This document shows positions 8,470-16,944 of a stretch of DNA of 64,000 bases, piece by piece. The translations under genes and the position numbers were made by a program. This DNA comes from BRH-c54 sp965284565 (GTDB lineage Bacteria; Bacteroidota; Bacteroidia; Flavobacteriales_E; Vicingaceae): the NCBI GenBank assembly GCA_965284565.1, contig OZ260100.1:3314118-3378117 (forward strand), written 5' to 3'. Each line of letters starts with the position of its first letter. Position 1 is the stretch's first letter. The notes under the pieces were generated by a model that saw only the letters and a program-made list of their open reading frames with translations, did not search any database and was not told where the DNA came from.

Positions 8470-11400
8470 TTAATTTTTTACAATTTTAACAGTAGCTGAT
8501 TTATCATCTGCTAATAGATGCATAAAATAAACTCCTTTGGGCAGGGTTTCAATATCCAAATCAAATAAAGTCATGTTTTGTAACGTCTTATTTAATATAT
8601 TTCTACCCACTATATCATTTAAATTAACACTAATTTCAGAATAATGTTTACCCAAATCTATATTAACTAACCCATCTGTAGGATTAGGATAAACATTTAT
8701 AACTTCTGAAATATCATGTTCATTTATTCCAACTAAATAATAACTCTGACATGGAATATTGTTATAGCAATAGATGTTGGGGTTAGTTTTTAGGTTTACC
8801 CTAGTATTAAATTCATATTTTGCCCCTGAAATATTCACTCCAACTATTGGGTTAGAACTATTGACAGGTTCCCAATTATTATATAACCAAGGTGTATTTA
8901 AACATAAAACAACTTGAGCCTCAATATTAAAGAAATTATAATTAGGAGGTAAATTCGGAAAATATATATGTAAGGTATTATTTATTTGACCTATATACGA
9001 TTCACCTATATCCATATAAAGATTTATTGTAATAATACTATCACATCCTAAATGATTTTGTAACGTATCATAATAAACTCCTGATGTTGTGTAAGTATTT
9101 CCTGCTGGAGACATATAGTTTGTAGAACCACAAAATTCTTTAGTTAGTGTTGAATAAGATACTTGTTTAATCAAATTAACATTTATGATACTATCGCAAC
9201 CGTATTGGTTGGGAATAGGAATTGTATCTACATATAATCCGCTATAAGCCCAAGCCTGATTACCTGAATAAGAAACAAATGTATCGCAAGTATAAGCTTG
9301 TATTGTTGGAATATTTGAAACAGGAATTGTTAAATATACTGTAAAAACGCTGTCACAACCAACACTATTAGCATTATACAATGTGTCGGTATAGGTACCT
9401 GAACTTACCCATGTTTGGTTTCCTGTATTTGATATATATGGGGCACACGAAACCCAAATTGAGTCATATCCTCCAGTTGATGGCTGTAAAATAGTTAGAT
9501 TGATAATTAAAACACTATCACAACCTGCGGAGTTTTGTAATACATTTGTATAGGTTCCAGAACTATAATACGTATTTCCTAGAGGAGAAATATATTTATA
9601 ACAAGCAATGGGGTTTAATGTGTCATAAGAATGGTTATTAATGGTTACTGTAGTAGTTATAATACTATCACAATATCCTGAACCAATAGTAGTTATCGTG
9701 TCTTGATAAGTACCAGAAGTTGTCCAAATTTGATTGCCACTTAGGCTAGTAACACTTTCACAACCTGACATAGTATTTGTTCCATAGGCTGTTTGATATA
9801 TTTGAATAGTATCTGTATAATACACGTTACAACCATGAATGTTAATCAAAGTATCATAATAAATTCCGCTAGTTGTAATCCATTCATTCGTAGACCGGTA
9901 TAATACACTGTCGCAGATAGGGCCATTGGTAAAAACGTATTGATCATTAATACTTAATAAAATATTTAAAATACTATCACAACCATAGGTGTTAGGTAAC
10001 GTATCATACACCGTATAAGTTCCGGTTGATGTATAAGTTGTTGTACCGCTAGGTACTGTATATGAGCTACATCTATCAATAGTCATAAAAGTAAGTGAGT
10101 TTTTATCCGTATAATTTATTGTGATGATGCTATCGCAACCTTTTGAATTAGGAATTATATCAGTATATATTCCATCAGAAGTATAAATGGCACCACTTGG
10201 AGCTGTATAAGGTCCACAATGATTAACTACTATAGCGTTATAAGTTGAAGGACAGTAATGAATTTTGGTAACATATGCAGCTCTAGAATTAGTGGTAGTA
10301 GAAGCTGATCCATTTAAGATATAAGTGTTGGGACCGTGGTCAAAATCAACATTTTTATTGTACTTACCTGTTGCATAAATATTTTCATATTGATCGACAA
10401 TTATATCTCTCCCATAACTATTACTATTATATCTACCATAAGTAATAACTGATAAATAGTTTCCAATAGAATCAAATTTTAATATAAATATATCTCTATT
10501 TCCTTGACTAATGTATGACTGAGTTCCAGGACCGGGGTCAAAATCAATATTACCACTAAACGAGCCTGTGGTATAAACGTTTGAATAATCATCTACATAT
10601 ATACTTTCACTAGAATTTAAATGTCCGGACAATACTTTTACCCACACATAATTGCCTGCATCATCTAATTTTTCAATAAAACAGTCTGTATTTTGAGCGG
10701 TAATATTAGTAACTCCGGAACCAGGATCAAAATCAACTGTACCATCAAAATATCCTGTAATAAAAATATTGTTGTTTTTATCACAGGATACAGACTCCCC
10801 TCTACTAAGACCAGTCCCTCCAATAGCTCTAGCCCATACAAAGTTGCCGTTTATATCTAGCTTTAATAAAAAAACATCGTCTCCCCCTACTGAAGTTAAA
10901 TTAAAAACTCCTGCACCTGGATCAAAATCTACGGTATCTTCAAAATAACCAGTAACAATAGGGTTTCCTAAATTATCTATGGTAATAGCCCTACTTATTT
11001 CATGATTAGTTGCTCCAATAGATTTAACCCAAATAAAATTACCATTGGAATCTAATTTTTGAATGAAAATATCAGCTCCACCCACTGATGTAATATTATA
11101 AACTCCCACACCAGGATCAAAATCTACTGTATTTTGAAAATAACCGGTTAAGTAAATGTTGCCAACATTATCTATGGCTATAGATTTTGCATCATCAGAT
11201 GATGTTCCTCCAAAAGTTTTAACCCACACAAAATCACCGTTACTATCTAGTTTTAATACAAACGCATCATATCCTCCATTAGAAGTTGAGTTAACTACTC
11301 CAGAGCCAGGGTCAAAATCTTCGGTCCCAGTAAAAAAACCACATATGTAAGTATTTCCTAAAGAATCAACACTCAAATCTCTCACACTTATTCCTAGTGT

Positions 11401-11697
11401 TTTCAGCCAAACATCATTTCCACTACTATCTTGTTTATAGATATATGTACTATTCGAAGAAGGGAAAGACAATCCAGGCGTAGGAACAAATCCTACACTT
11501 CCTGAGTAACTCCCTACCGTATAAACATTTTTAGCAGCATCCATGCCAATTGATTTGCCTTCTGCTCCATGAGATGTACTCGCTCCAACAGAGTCTCTCA
11601 TGCCAACAGCCCACTCAAATTTATAATCTTGAGCATAAAAATTATTATGCAATATAAATACTAAGCCAAGAAAAAATATTTTTATTATATTTTTCAT
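8470..11697 (-). CDS. T9SS-sorted SBBP-repeat surface protein
   Basis: The 1075-aa product has a Sec signal peptide (ends F-Y-A-Q). Residues about 30-480 are some eight SBBP-type beta-propeller repeats with the pattern V-D-F-D-P-G-x-G-V and K-L-D-S-N-G-N-F-x-W-V-K. Residues about 485-920 hold eight or so further repeats ending in G-C-D-S-I/V, rich in Thr, Ser and Tyr. The last 80 residues form a Por secretion-type A sorting domain (V-Y-P-N-P-T-D-G-L start, final V-K-I-V-K-N). It would cross the outer membrane through the type IX system and be attached to the cell surface or released. Function beyond adhesion or surface decoration cannot be read. Confidence 0.9.
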   Translation of the reverse strand: MKNIIKIFFLGLVFILHNNFYAQDYKFEWAVGMRDSVGASTSHGAEGKSIGMDAAKNVYTVGSYSGSVGFVPTPGLSFPSSNSTYIYKQDSSGNDVWLKTLGISVRDLSVDSLGNTYICGFFTGTEDFDPGSGVVNSTSNGGYDAFVLKLDSNGDFVWVKTFGGTSSDDAKSIAIDNVGNIYLTGYFQNTVDFDPGVGVYNITSVGGADIFIQKLDSNGNFIWVKSIGATNHEISRAITIDNLGNPIVTGYFEDTVDFDPGAGVFNLTSVGGDDVFLLKLDINGNFVWARAIGGTGLSRGESVSCDKNNNIFITGYFDGTVDFDPGSGVTNITAQNTDCFIEKLDDAGNYVWVKVLSGHLNSSESIYVDDYSNVYTTGSFSGNIDFDPGPGTQSYISQGNRDIFILKFDSIGNYLSVITYGRYNSNSYGRDIIVDQYENIYATGKYNKNVDFDHGPNTYILNGSASTTTNSRAAYVTKIHYCPSTYNAIVVNHCGPYTAPSGAIYTSDGIYTDIIPNSKGCDSIITINYTDKNSLTFMTIDRCSSYTVPSGTTTYTSTGTYTVYDTLPNTYGCDSILNILLSINDQYVFTNGPICDSVLYRSTNEWITTSGIYYDTLINIHGCNVYYTDTIQIYQTAYGTNTMSGCESVTSLSGNQIWTTSGTYQDTITTIGSGYCDSIITTTVTINNHSYDTLNPIACYKYISPLGNTYYSSGTYTNVLQNSAGCDSVLIINLTILQPSTGGYDSIWVSCAPYISNTGNQTWVSSGTYTDTLYNANSVGCDSVFTVYLTIPVSNIPTIQAYTCDTFVSYSGNQAWAYSGLYVDTIPIPNQYGCDSIINVNLIKQVSYSTLTKEFCGSTNYMSPAGNTYTTSGVYYDTLQNHLGCDSIITINLYMDIGESYIGQINNTLHIYFPNLPPNYNFFNIEAQVVLCLNTPWLYNNWEPVNSSNPIVGVNISGAKYEFNTRVNLKTNPNIYCYNNIPCQSYYLVGINEHDISEVINVYPNPTDGLVNIDLGKHYSEISVNLNDIVGRNILNKTLQNMTLFDLDIETLPKGVYFMHLLADDKSATVKIVKN

Positions 11698-11719
11698 ATG
11701 TAGAATAACGATAGTCTTT

Positions 11720-11727
11720 CAAAAGTA
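11720..11727 (-). promoter_or_regulatory. Putative -7 box TACTTTTG
   Basis: On the minus strand TACTTTTG matches the Bacteroidota -7 consensus TAnnTTTG, about 23 bases before the ATG of the SBBP-repeat protein. No convincing -33 TTTG was found at the expected distance. Confidence 0.4.
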
Positions 11728-11790
11728 AACATTATTTTAAATAAGCCTTATTATTTTTTGAATATAAACTTTGTAAGTACAAACAGTTTT

Positions 11791-12480
11791 TTATCCCCAA
11801 AAATATATCTTTAAACATGCTATAAGTATTAAAATGCTTTTTGAAAAACAAATGGTTCTTCTATTTAATCTTTTTAAATGGGTTCTTAAGGTCAAGTTTT
11901 TTCTTTCGATGTGATTTATTCTATATTGTCTGCTACAGTGAATTGCTGACGGTATCAGGCTTTTATAAATATTCAATTTATCGGTAAAAATTGTTTTTGC
12001 TTCTGATAATAACAAACTGTTTATAATTTGTTGTAATGTTCGTTTTGTTCGTGTTCCTACTGCAAAATTGACTACTTCTTTCGTGTCTTTTCTTAAACTA
12101 TAGGCTACCCATCTTTTTCTACTTTTATTGCCTATGTAAGTGCATAATTCATCTACTTCATACATTTTACCCATAACTATAGAGGGACTTTTAATTTGGT
12201 TTGAAATAGTAAGAATTCTGCGTATAGTAGTGGTAGGAGATATTTTTAATAGTCGTGATATACTTCTTATTCCACAACCTTCTTTTAATAATGATACTAG
12301 ATTACTGTTCACATTCTTTATATACGCTTTATATAAATAATTTTCTTGTTGTGTTTTTTTACATGTTTTACAATAATGCCTTTGCTTCCCTTTTATTGTT
12401 TTTCCATGTTTAATACATTTTTGATTACATGTTTTACATTTCATTTTTTCACCAACATTTCTGATACACTTTAAACACAA
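11791..12480 (-). CDS. IS1-family-like transposase
   Basis: The 229-aa product has two N-terminal zinc-ribbon pairs (C-L-K-C..., then C-K-T-C with C-K-T-C downstream), a helix-turn-helix segment with G-C-G-I-R-S-I-S-R-L-L, and a DDE-type catalytic part with Asp in Y-E-V-D-E-L-C, Asp in F-T-D-K-L-N-I-Y and Glu in H-I-E-R-K-N-L-T. This is the layout of single-ORF IS1-like transposases common in Bacteroidota. It sits directly beside a 143-bp repeat unit at the edge of broken RHS sequences. I could not define terminal inverted repeats or a target duplication with certainty. It appears full length. Confidence 0.85.
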   Translation of the reverse strand: MCLKCIRNVGEKMKCKTCNQKCIKHGKTIKGKQRHYCKTCKKTQQENYLYKAYIKNVNSNLVSLLKEGCGIRSISRLLKISPTTTIRRILTISNQIKSPSIVMGKMYEVDELCTYIGNKSRKRWVAYSLRKDTKEVVNFAVGTRTKRTLQQIINSLLLSEAKTIFTDKLNIYKSLIPSAIHCSRQYRINHIERKNLTLRTHLKRLNRRTICFSKSILILIACLKIYFWG

Positions 12481-12487
12481 ATATTGA

Positions 12488-12630
12488 TTTTAAAGCGATT
12501 TAAACAACAAAAAAGGGATAGCTTTATGCTACCCCTCACTTATTTTAATTCTATTTTTATTTTCTATCTATTCATTATCAATAATTTAACTTCTTATTTT
12601 ATCTAAAACAACATTTCTGAAACACTACCA
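12488..12630. repeat. 143-bp direct repeat, copy 1
   Basis: The segment is identical base for base to 13009-13151. It begins TTTTAAAGCGATTTAAAC, includes a terminator hairpin and ends AAACACTACCA. Its ACACTACC end lies at the point where the RHS fragment loses similarity to the full-length RHS protein. Confidence 0.95.
12509..12535 (-). terminator. Rho-independent terminator, copy 1
   Basis: On the minus strand GGGGTAGC and GCTATCCC pair (one G-T wobble) around an ATAAA loop and are followed by a run of six T. It lies just after the truncated RHS fragment. Confidence 0.75.
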
Positions 12631-12992
12631 TTTTTCTCCATACCATTAAACCCGTAACGGTAAGCACCATTGGCATCAAACCAACTTCTGTCTTTTATGG
12701 TCATCCCAAATGGGTAATAGTCATTAAAAGAAAGAACGCGAGGACTAAAGTAATCATTTTCATCAATCATATCCAAATCATTCCCCATATTATTTCCATT
12801 GGTGTGTAATTTCACATCTGCAATTACTACCCTCACATTTCCTAAATGGTCTTTTAATTCGTATTGTTTTTTGCCTATTTCTCTGCCTGCATTTGCTACT
12901 GCTTCTTCTCCAAATAATTTATATACTTGGGTAGGTAATGCGGAGGCAAAGTGGTAAGGGCTATAATTAATGTCAGTAGGAATAGTGTTCAT
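12603..12992 (-). pseudogene. RHS core fragment, truncated at both ends
   Basis: The translated segment, from about NTIPTDINYSPYHF to YRYGFNGMEKN, is a close copy of the end of the RHS core in the large RHS protein (its residues about 2330-2440), including Y-P-F-G-M. It lacks everything upstream, and an in-frame TAA sits just before the homology starts. It breaks off exactly at E-K-N, after which repeat-derived residues GSVSEMLF follow to a TAG. The last-mentioned junction is GGTAGTGT on the minus strand. It is a remnant of a former rhs 3-prime end or an orphan cassette, and is unlikely to be functional. Confidence 0.8.
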
Positions 12993-13008
12993 GTTAATCC
13001 CATCATAG

Positions 13009-13151
13009 TTTTAAAGCGATTTAAACAACAAAAAAGGGATAGCTTTATGCTACCCCTCACTTATTTTAATTCTATTTTTATTTTCTATCTATTCATTATC
13101 AATAATTTAACTTCTTATTTTATCTAAAACAACATTTCTGAAACACTACCA
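13009..13151. repeat. 143-bp direct repeat, copy 2
   Basis: Identical to 12488-12630 at an offset of 521 bp. The two copies flank the RHS core fragment, which suggests duplication or insertion of the fragment between them. Confidence 0.95.
13030..13056 (-). terminator. Rho-independent terminator, copy 2
   Basis: Same hairpin and T-tract as at 12509-12535, carried by the second repeat copy. Confidence 0.7.
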
Positions 13152-13497
13152 AATAATTCCACTTGTAATTAATATTTTTTTCATAATTTTTAGTTCTCAG
13201 ATTTTTGATTAATTGGAACAATAACCACATATGTCTGACTCACATTTGTGAGTGGTTGGGCATCATAAACCATCTTTTTTACCTCAACCTCACTTTTACA
13301 CCCTTGCATTTTTTATTTTTTACTTTATTTTTATCTTAATTATCAACTACTTACGTTTTTTATTTTAAAAACCAGATAAATAGTAACACTACCTCTTTTG
13401 ATTATCAATTGGTTAAAATTTATTTTTCATCAATCAACTTCTTTGATACACTACCTTTTTAATTTTTAAAAACAGATAAATAATAACACTGCCAACA
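13152..13497. other. Non-coding stretch of stacked RHS-cassette tails
   Basis: No gene is supported here. On the minus strand the octamer GGTAGTGT occurs at 13386-13393, 13448-13455 and 13495-13502, each followed by a different AT-rich tail. One tail (13418-13455) encodes V-S-K-K-L-I-D-E-K-stop, nearly the same C-terminus as the 317-aa protein at 51389-52342. Two others share an AGATAAATA-rich motif. The stretch reads as leftover 3-prime ends of earlier cassettes stacked one after another. Confidence 0.6.
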
Positions 13498-13902
13498 CTA
13501 CCTAAAAATTTCACATATATCTGAAATACTATTACACATATTGATTCTTTCTACCATTCCTTCAAATGTATCTATTACTAACCAGTGCGATTTGTTTTTA
13601 TTAATTTTTTCTATCAACATTTCTTTAATATCCTCCAAATCAATTTTTCCAAGATGTTTAATTTCTAAGTCAACTAAATACATCTTCTGAAAATACCTTA
13701 GTGATAAAGAGGCACCTGCATACTTAATAGAGCATACTTTTATTAAATTAAAAGAATTACATTCGGAGTCAACAATAAATAAATCTTTATAGAATTTATC
13801 TCCTCCTTTTGAGACCAATCCAAAATTAGATTTGAAAACATAAATGTTTTTATCATTATTTTTCAAAACTAGTAATGGATATTTATAACTGATTTTATTC
13901 AT
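13498..13902 (-). CDS. Putative immunity protein of the adjacent RHS toxin tip
   Basis: The 134-aa soluble protein has no signal peptide or membrane segment and no family I recognise. It starts 19 bases after the orphan RHS toxin gene on the same strand, the usual place for the cognate immunity gene of an RHS nuclease tip. Its stop codon TAG lies inside a GGTAGTGT octamer, so its last residues may have been altered by a cassette junction. Function is inferred from position only. Confidence 0.5.
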   Translation of the reverse strand: MNKISYKYPLLVLKNNDKNIYVFKSNFGLVSKGGDKFYKDLFIVDSECNSFNLIKVCSIKYAGASLSLRYFQKMYLVDLEIKHLGKIDLEDIKEMLIEKINKNKSHWLVIDTFEGMVERINMCNSISDICEIFR

Positions 13903-13921
13903 AACACAATAATACGATTAT

Positions 13922-15103
13922 TTATTCACCTGATTGTCCAATTCTCCCTCCAATTGAAAACGCTCCTGCTTTAAACCATGTAGGAGTAGAAGTAAGTGGG
14001 TAAAGAAATTTTGCAAAAGGATATTTAACACCACCATAAATTTGACCATGAGCCCACCTCATATGACCAGCCTGTGTCTTAAATGAAGTTAAATTCCACA
14101 TTTGATTTCCCAACACTTTTAAACTCGGATATCTTTTCATTGTCTTTTGCGATATTAACCAATGATGTTTATATCCAGTTGGATTAATCCCCAGCCTTTT
14201 CCATCTAGCTACAGTAGCTCCATAGGTATGAGAGCCACCGAAACCAAAAGTTCCTTTAACTCCACCCTTAACCAACGCTTTAGTGCCATTTACAGCAACA
14301 GCTTTAAGTAAAAATATATCTGAGACAGCCATCATTGTGTTAAGTGTTCCCATAGCAATTTCTCCATCAGAAAAATCATTATATGCTTGTCTACCAGAAC
14401 CCCAAATAGGTATTGCAGATTCTGCAGCACCTACATCATTAAAATCTTTTTCGAAACGAATTTCAAAAGCATTTTCAATCATAAACGTCATTGTTTCTGG
14501 AATCTCAGTATATCTCATAGCTCTAGCATACCTTTCGCCATTAGTCTCACCAAGAGCAACTTCCCATCCTTGTCCATCTCCTCCTCTTTTTTCGTAATCC
14601 CTAAAAGCAGCTTTCACATATCTTGGAGCATTAGTTGACCCTCCTAATTGTGTTGGGTCATAAATTTGTGGATCTGAGCCAAGTGTAGAATACCAATTAA
14701 TAGAAGGATCAAAATAGAATTCATTACCTCCAGAAGTAAACGAAATTAATGCCCCATTACTAGATTTTTTCACATCAGCACCAGAAGGTATTGAAATATC
14801 TCCCCCAAACACACTTTTTGCATCATCACAATTCCCGTCAGGACAATCTCCATAAGGATCGTTAAATGTTATAGGATTATTTCTAAATGCTGCATAATAT
14901 GATTCCCAAGCTACTGGTTTTGGTTCGTTACTCTTCCATCTACCAATCCTTGCATCATACTGTCTAAATTCTGTTGTATAGTCATTCCCTCCATCATTAA
15001 TATCGAAATTTTTCTCCATCCCACCAAATGAATACCTATAAGAGTTAACACACCCGTTTACTAAATGGCTGTCGCTTCTATATGTTGTTGTAGATGAAAA
15101 CAT
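13922..15103 (-). CDS. Orphan RHS C-terminus with HNH-like nuclease toxin domain
   Basis: The 393-aa product starts near the end of an RHS core (F-G-G-M-E-K and Y-T-T-E-F-R-Q-Y-D-A-R-I-G-R-W), which normally precedes the variable toxin tip. The long upstream part of an RHS protein is absent, so this is a displaced tip. The last 110 residues contain G-Y-K-H-H-W-L-I, then G-N-Q-M-W-N-L and H-M-R-W-A-H-G, the His/Asn spacing of HNH/Endonuclease VII-fold toxin nucleases of polymorphic systems. A TATTTTTG box lies just upstream (15109-15116). It could be silent until recombined onto a full RHS gene, or expressed from its own start. Toxin class is a motif-level call. Confidence 0.7.
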   Translation of the reverse strand: MFSSTTTYRSDSHLVNGCVNSYRYSFGGMEKNFDINDGGNDYTTEFRQYDARIGRWKSNEPKPVAWESYYAAFRNNPITFNDPYGDCPDGNCDDAKSVFGGDISIPSGADVKKSSNGALISFTSGGNEFYFDPSINWYSTLGSDPQIYDPTQLGGSTNAPRYVKAAFRDYEKRGGDGQGWEVALGETNGERYARAMRYTEIPETMTFMIENAFEIRFEKDFNDVGAAESAIPIWGSGRQAYNDFSDGEIAMGTLNTMMAVSDIFLLKAVAVNGTKALVKGGVKGTFGFGGSHTYGATVARWKRLGINPTGYKHHWLISQKTMKRYPSLKVLGNQMWNLTSFKTQAGHMRWAHGQIYGGVKYPFAKFLYPLTSTPTWFKAGAFSIGGRIGQSGE

Positions 15104-15177
15104 AGCATCAAAAATACAAAGAATATCTTGTATTCCATGCTCTACTAACTACAAAAAATAAGTGGGAATTGATACTT

Positions 15178-15714
15178 TTAACTTAACTGTAATAAATCAT
15201 AATACATTAGACGTGTAGAATCTTTAGTGCTTCGATCATTAAGGAATATAAAACCGTTACGTTCGTAGTAGTTTATCTGCTGTGGCTTGTTATACGCATC
15301 CAGAAGTAATAATCGACATGCTGGCTTGTGTTCTATTATCGAATACCCTTTTATGAAATCCATCAACTCATAAGCAACACCAGTACCTTGAAGTTCTTTA
15401 CATACTCCAAGCCTTCCGACTTTGACAGCAGGGTATTGTTTAATTCTTTTAGTGTTGGGTATTTTTCGTTTACGATGAAACTTGTTCCAAACATTTGGTG
15501 CATATCCTTTATCATGAAGACAGTCATTAAGAATACTGAAAAATGCTTTTACCTGTTTATCTTCATGAAAAACATAAGTATTAGCCATGTGCTCCTTCTG
15601 GTAATTCAGAGCATCTTCTTTAAGAAATTCGTTGATGTCTGTGTCATCACAATCAAACTTCGATAAGTCAAATTCCTCAGTAAGGAGGTCAAAGTCAAAA
15701 TCTGTTAACGACAC
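15178..15714 (-). CDS. GNAT acetyltransferase, probable toxin of a type II TA pair
   Basis: The 178-aa protein has the GNAT acetyl-CoA-binding motif V-G-R-L-G-V-C...Q-G-T-G-V-A near residues 95-115 and the C-terminal N-Y-Y-E-R-N-G-F segment. GNAT toxins of the TacT/AtaT type are of this size and acetylate aminoacyl-tRNA. It sits 6 nt after a small basic protein that fits as antitoxin. The N-terminal L-S-K-F-D-C-D-D-T-D-I-N-E-F-L segment is common in this subgroup. The GNAT assignment is firm; toxicity is inferred from arrangement and family. Confidence 0.8.
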   Translation of the reverse strand: MSLTDFDFDLLTEEFDLSKFDCDDTDINEFLKEDALNYQKEHMANTYVFHEDKQVKAFFSILNDCLHDKGYAPNVWNKFHRKRKIPNTKRIKQYPAVKVGRLGVCKELQGTGVAYELMDFIKGYSIIEHKPACRLLLLDAYNKPQQINYYERNGFIFLNDRSTKDSTRLMYYDLLQLS

Positions 15715-15720
15715 AATAGC

Positions 15721-15882
15721 TTACTTGGATTTTTTTTCCGACAATACTTTTTCTACTATTGAGGAAATACGTTCCCTAGTCTCCTTACTCTCTCGATTTT
15801 TGGATGTTTCTGCAATCTTAACATTAAAGTTATACGATTGTCTACCACTAAGCCTTGGTGTTATTTTTATCGGTGTTGCCAT
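15721..15882 (-). CDS. Small basic protein, probable antitoxin of the GNAT pair
   Basis: I choose the ATG at 15880-15882 (MATPIKITPRLSG...), giving 53 aa; a longer frame upstream adds a hydrophobic stretch that looks like untranslated leader. The N-terminal beta-strand and following helix fit a short ribbon-helix-helix DNA-binding antitoxin. The stop is 6 nt before the GNAT start. No named family is recognised. Confidence 0.6.
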   Translation of the reverse strand: MATPIKITPRLSGRQSYNFNVKIAETSKNRESKETRERISSIVEKVLSEKKSK

Positions 15883-16048
15883 AATAATATTTGCAAATGT
15901 ACAAATCAGAATCCAAACTTTTACGTAAAATCCCGGAATTTTGTAATATATGACCGTAAACACTGCCTTATTTTACAATTTTTCCCGTCATTTTTGACCT
16001 AATTTAGTCCAGTTCACTACCACTTTAACGGCAAAAACCAGTCCAATG

Positions 16049-16933
16049 TTACCTATTCAGGGGATGAAACTCGTTTATCAGCTTCCGTTGCTCTTCTAAA
16101 TTTTCCCGATAATACCGTTCTGTTGACGATGGCCACTTGTGTCCCGCCATCAGTTGTACGTCTTCCAACGGTATCTTTCGTTCATTTAACCAGTTAGCAA
16201 TAACGCTCATTCTAATCGATTTCGAGTGTAATTTTTTATGTGGGAACAATCCTTTTAGTTGCTCCAACATGGAATGAATACCATCTACTGACTCTGGTTT
16301 ACCTAGCTTAGTAATCATTAGTTTATTGGTAGGCATCGTTTTTCTTAGCAGAAACGGACGTGCATCTTCTAAATACCTGTCCACTAACATTACTTGTTTA
16401 CGGTGCATGGCTAAGGTTCTACCGCTTAGTTTCCTAGATGCTTTAACCCTGATGGTCGCTTCTTCTATATCTATATCTTGAACCGTTAACCTAACAATTT
16501 CGTCACTGGTTAATCCCTGATAGATTAACAATGAAATGAGTAGTTTGTTACGATGCCCCAGATACCGGTAGCGTTCTTCTCTAATTAACAGTAGTTCCAG
16601 TTCCTCCATGCTAAACAGTTCCTCGAAGTTGAGCCCTTTCTTTCTGTTGTCTTTAATCTGTAATCTTCGGCAGGGATGGTTGTTTCTAACTTCTATAGCG
16701 ATTAAATAATCGTAATATTTTTTGATGGAAGCCAATATTTTTGCTCGATAGGTTCCTGCTGCTCCTTCATCTTTTAGTTGTAACAAGTAATCTACAATGT
16801 GTTGGTAGGTGTATTTTTCGGCATCGGGATTGGTGCATAAGAATTTAACGATACTGTAGTGATAGCTATCGGCTGATTTAGTGGTGTGGATCGATTCTAA
16901 ATACTGCATAAGGGTTTCTGGTGCTTTCTTCAT
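16049..16933 (-). CDS. Tyrosine recombinase-like protein lacking the first catalytic Arg
   Basis: The 294-aa protein has an N-terminal SAM-like core-binding domain (about 1-105) and a phage-integrase fold C-terminal domain. The region that should carry the first catalytic Arg (normally G-L-R-x-x-E) reads Q-G-L-T-S-D-E-I, with Thr in place of Arg. Downstream I see S-I-R-M-S, then A-G-H-K-W-P-S-S-T-E-R-Y-Y with the His and the Tyr nucleophile. It follows the second recombinase by 11 nt. The pair may act as a heteromer with this protein as accessory or half-active partner; strand-cleavage competence is doubtful. Confidence 0.8.
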   Translation of the reverse strand: MKKAPETLMQYLESIHTTKSADSYHYSIVKFLCTNPDAEKYTYQHIVDYLLQLKDEGAAGTYRAKILASIKKYYDYLIAIEVRNNHPCRRLQIKDNRKKGLNFEELFSMEELELLLIREERYRYLGHRNKLLISLLIYQGLTSDEIVRLTVQDIDIEEATIRVKASRKLSGRTLAMHRKQVMLVDRYLEDARPFLLRKTMPTNKLMITKLGKPESVDGIHSMLEQLKGLFPHKKLHSKSIRMSVIANWLNERKIPLEDVQLMAGHKWPSSTERYYRENLEEQRKLINEFHPLNR

Positions 16934-16944
16934 CTGGATTGGTT

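Noticed and set aside
12488..13151. A CRISPR-like or satellite array
   Set aside because: Only two long identical copies with a gene fragment between them; no short repeats with regular spacers were seen anywhere in the window.
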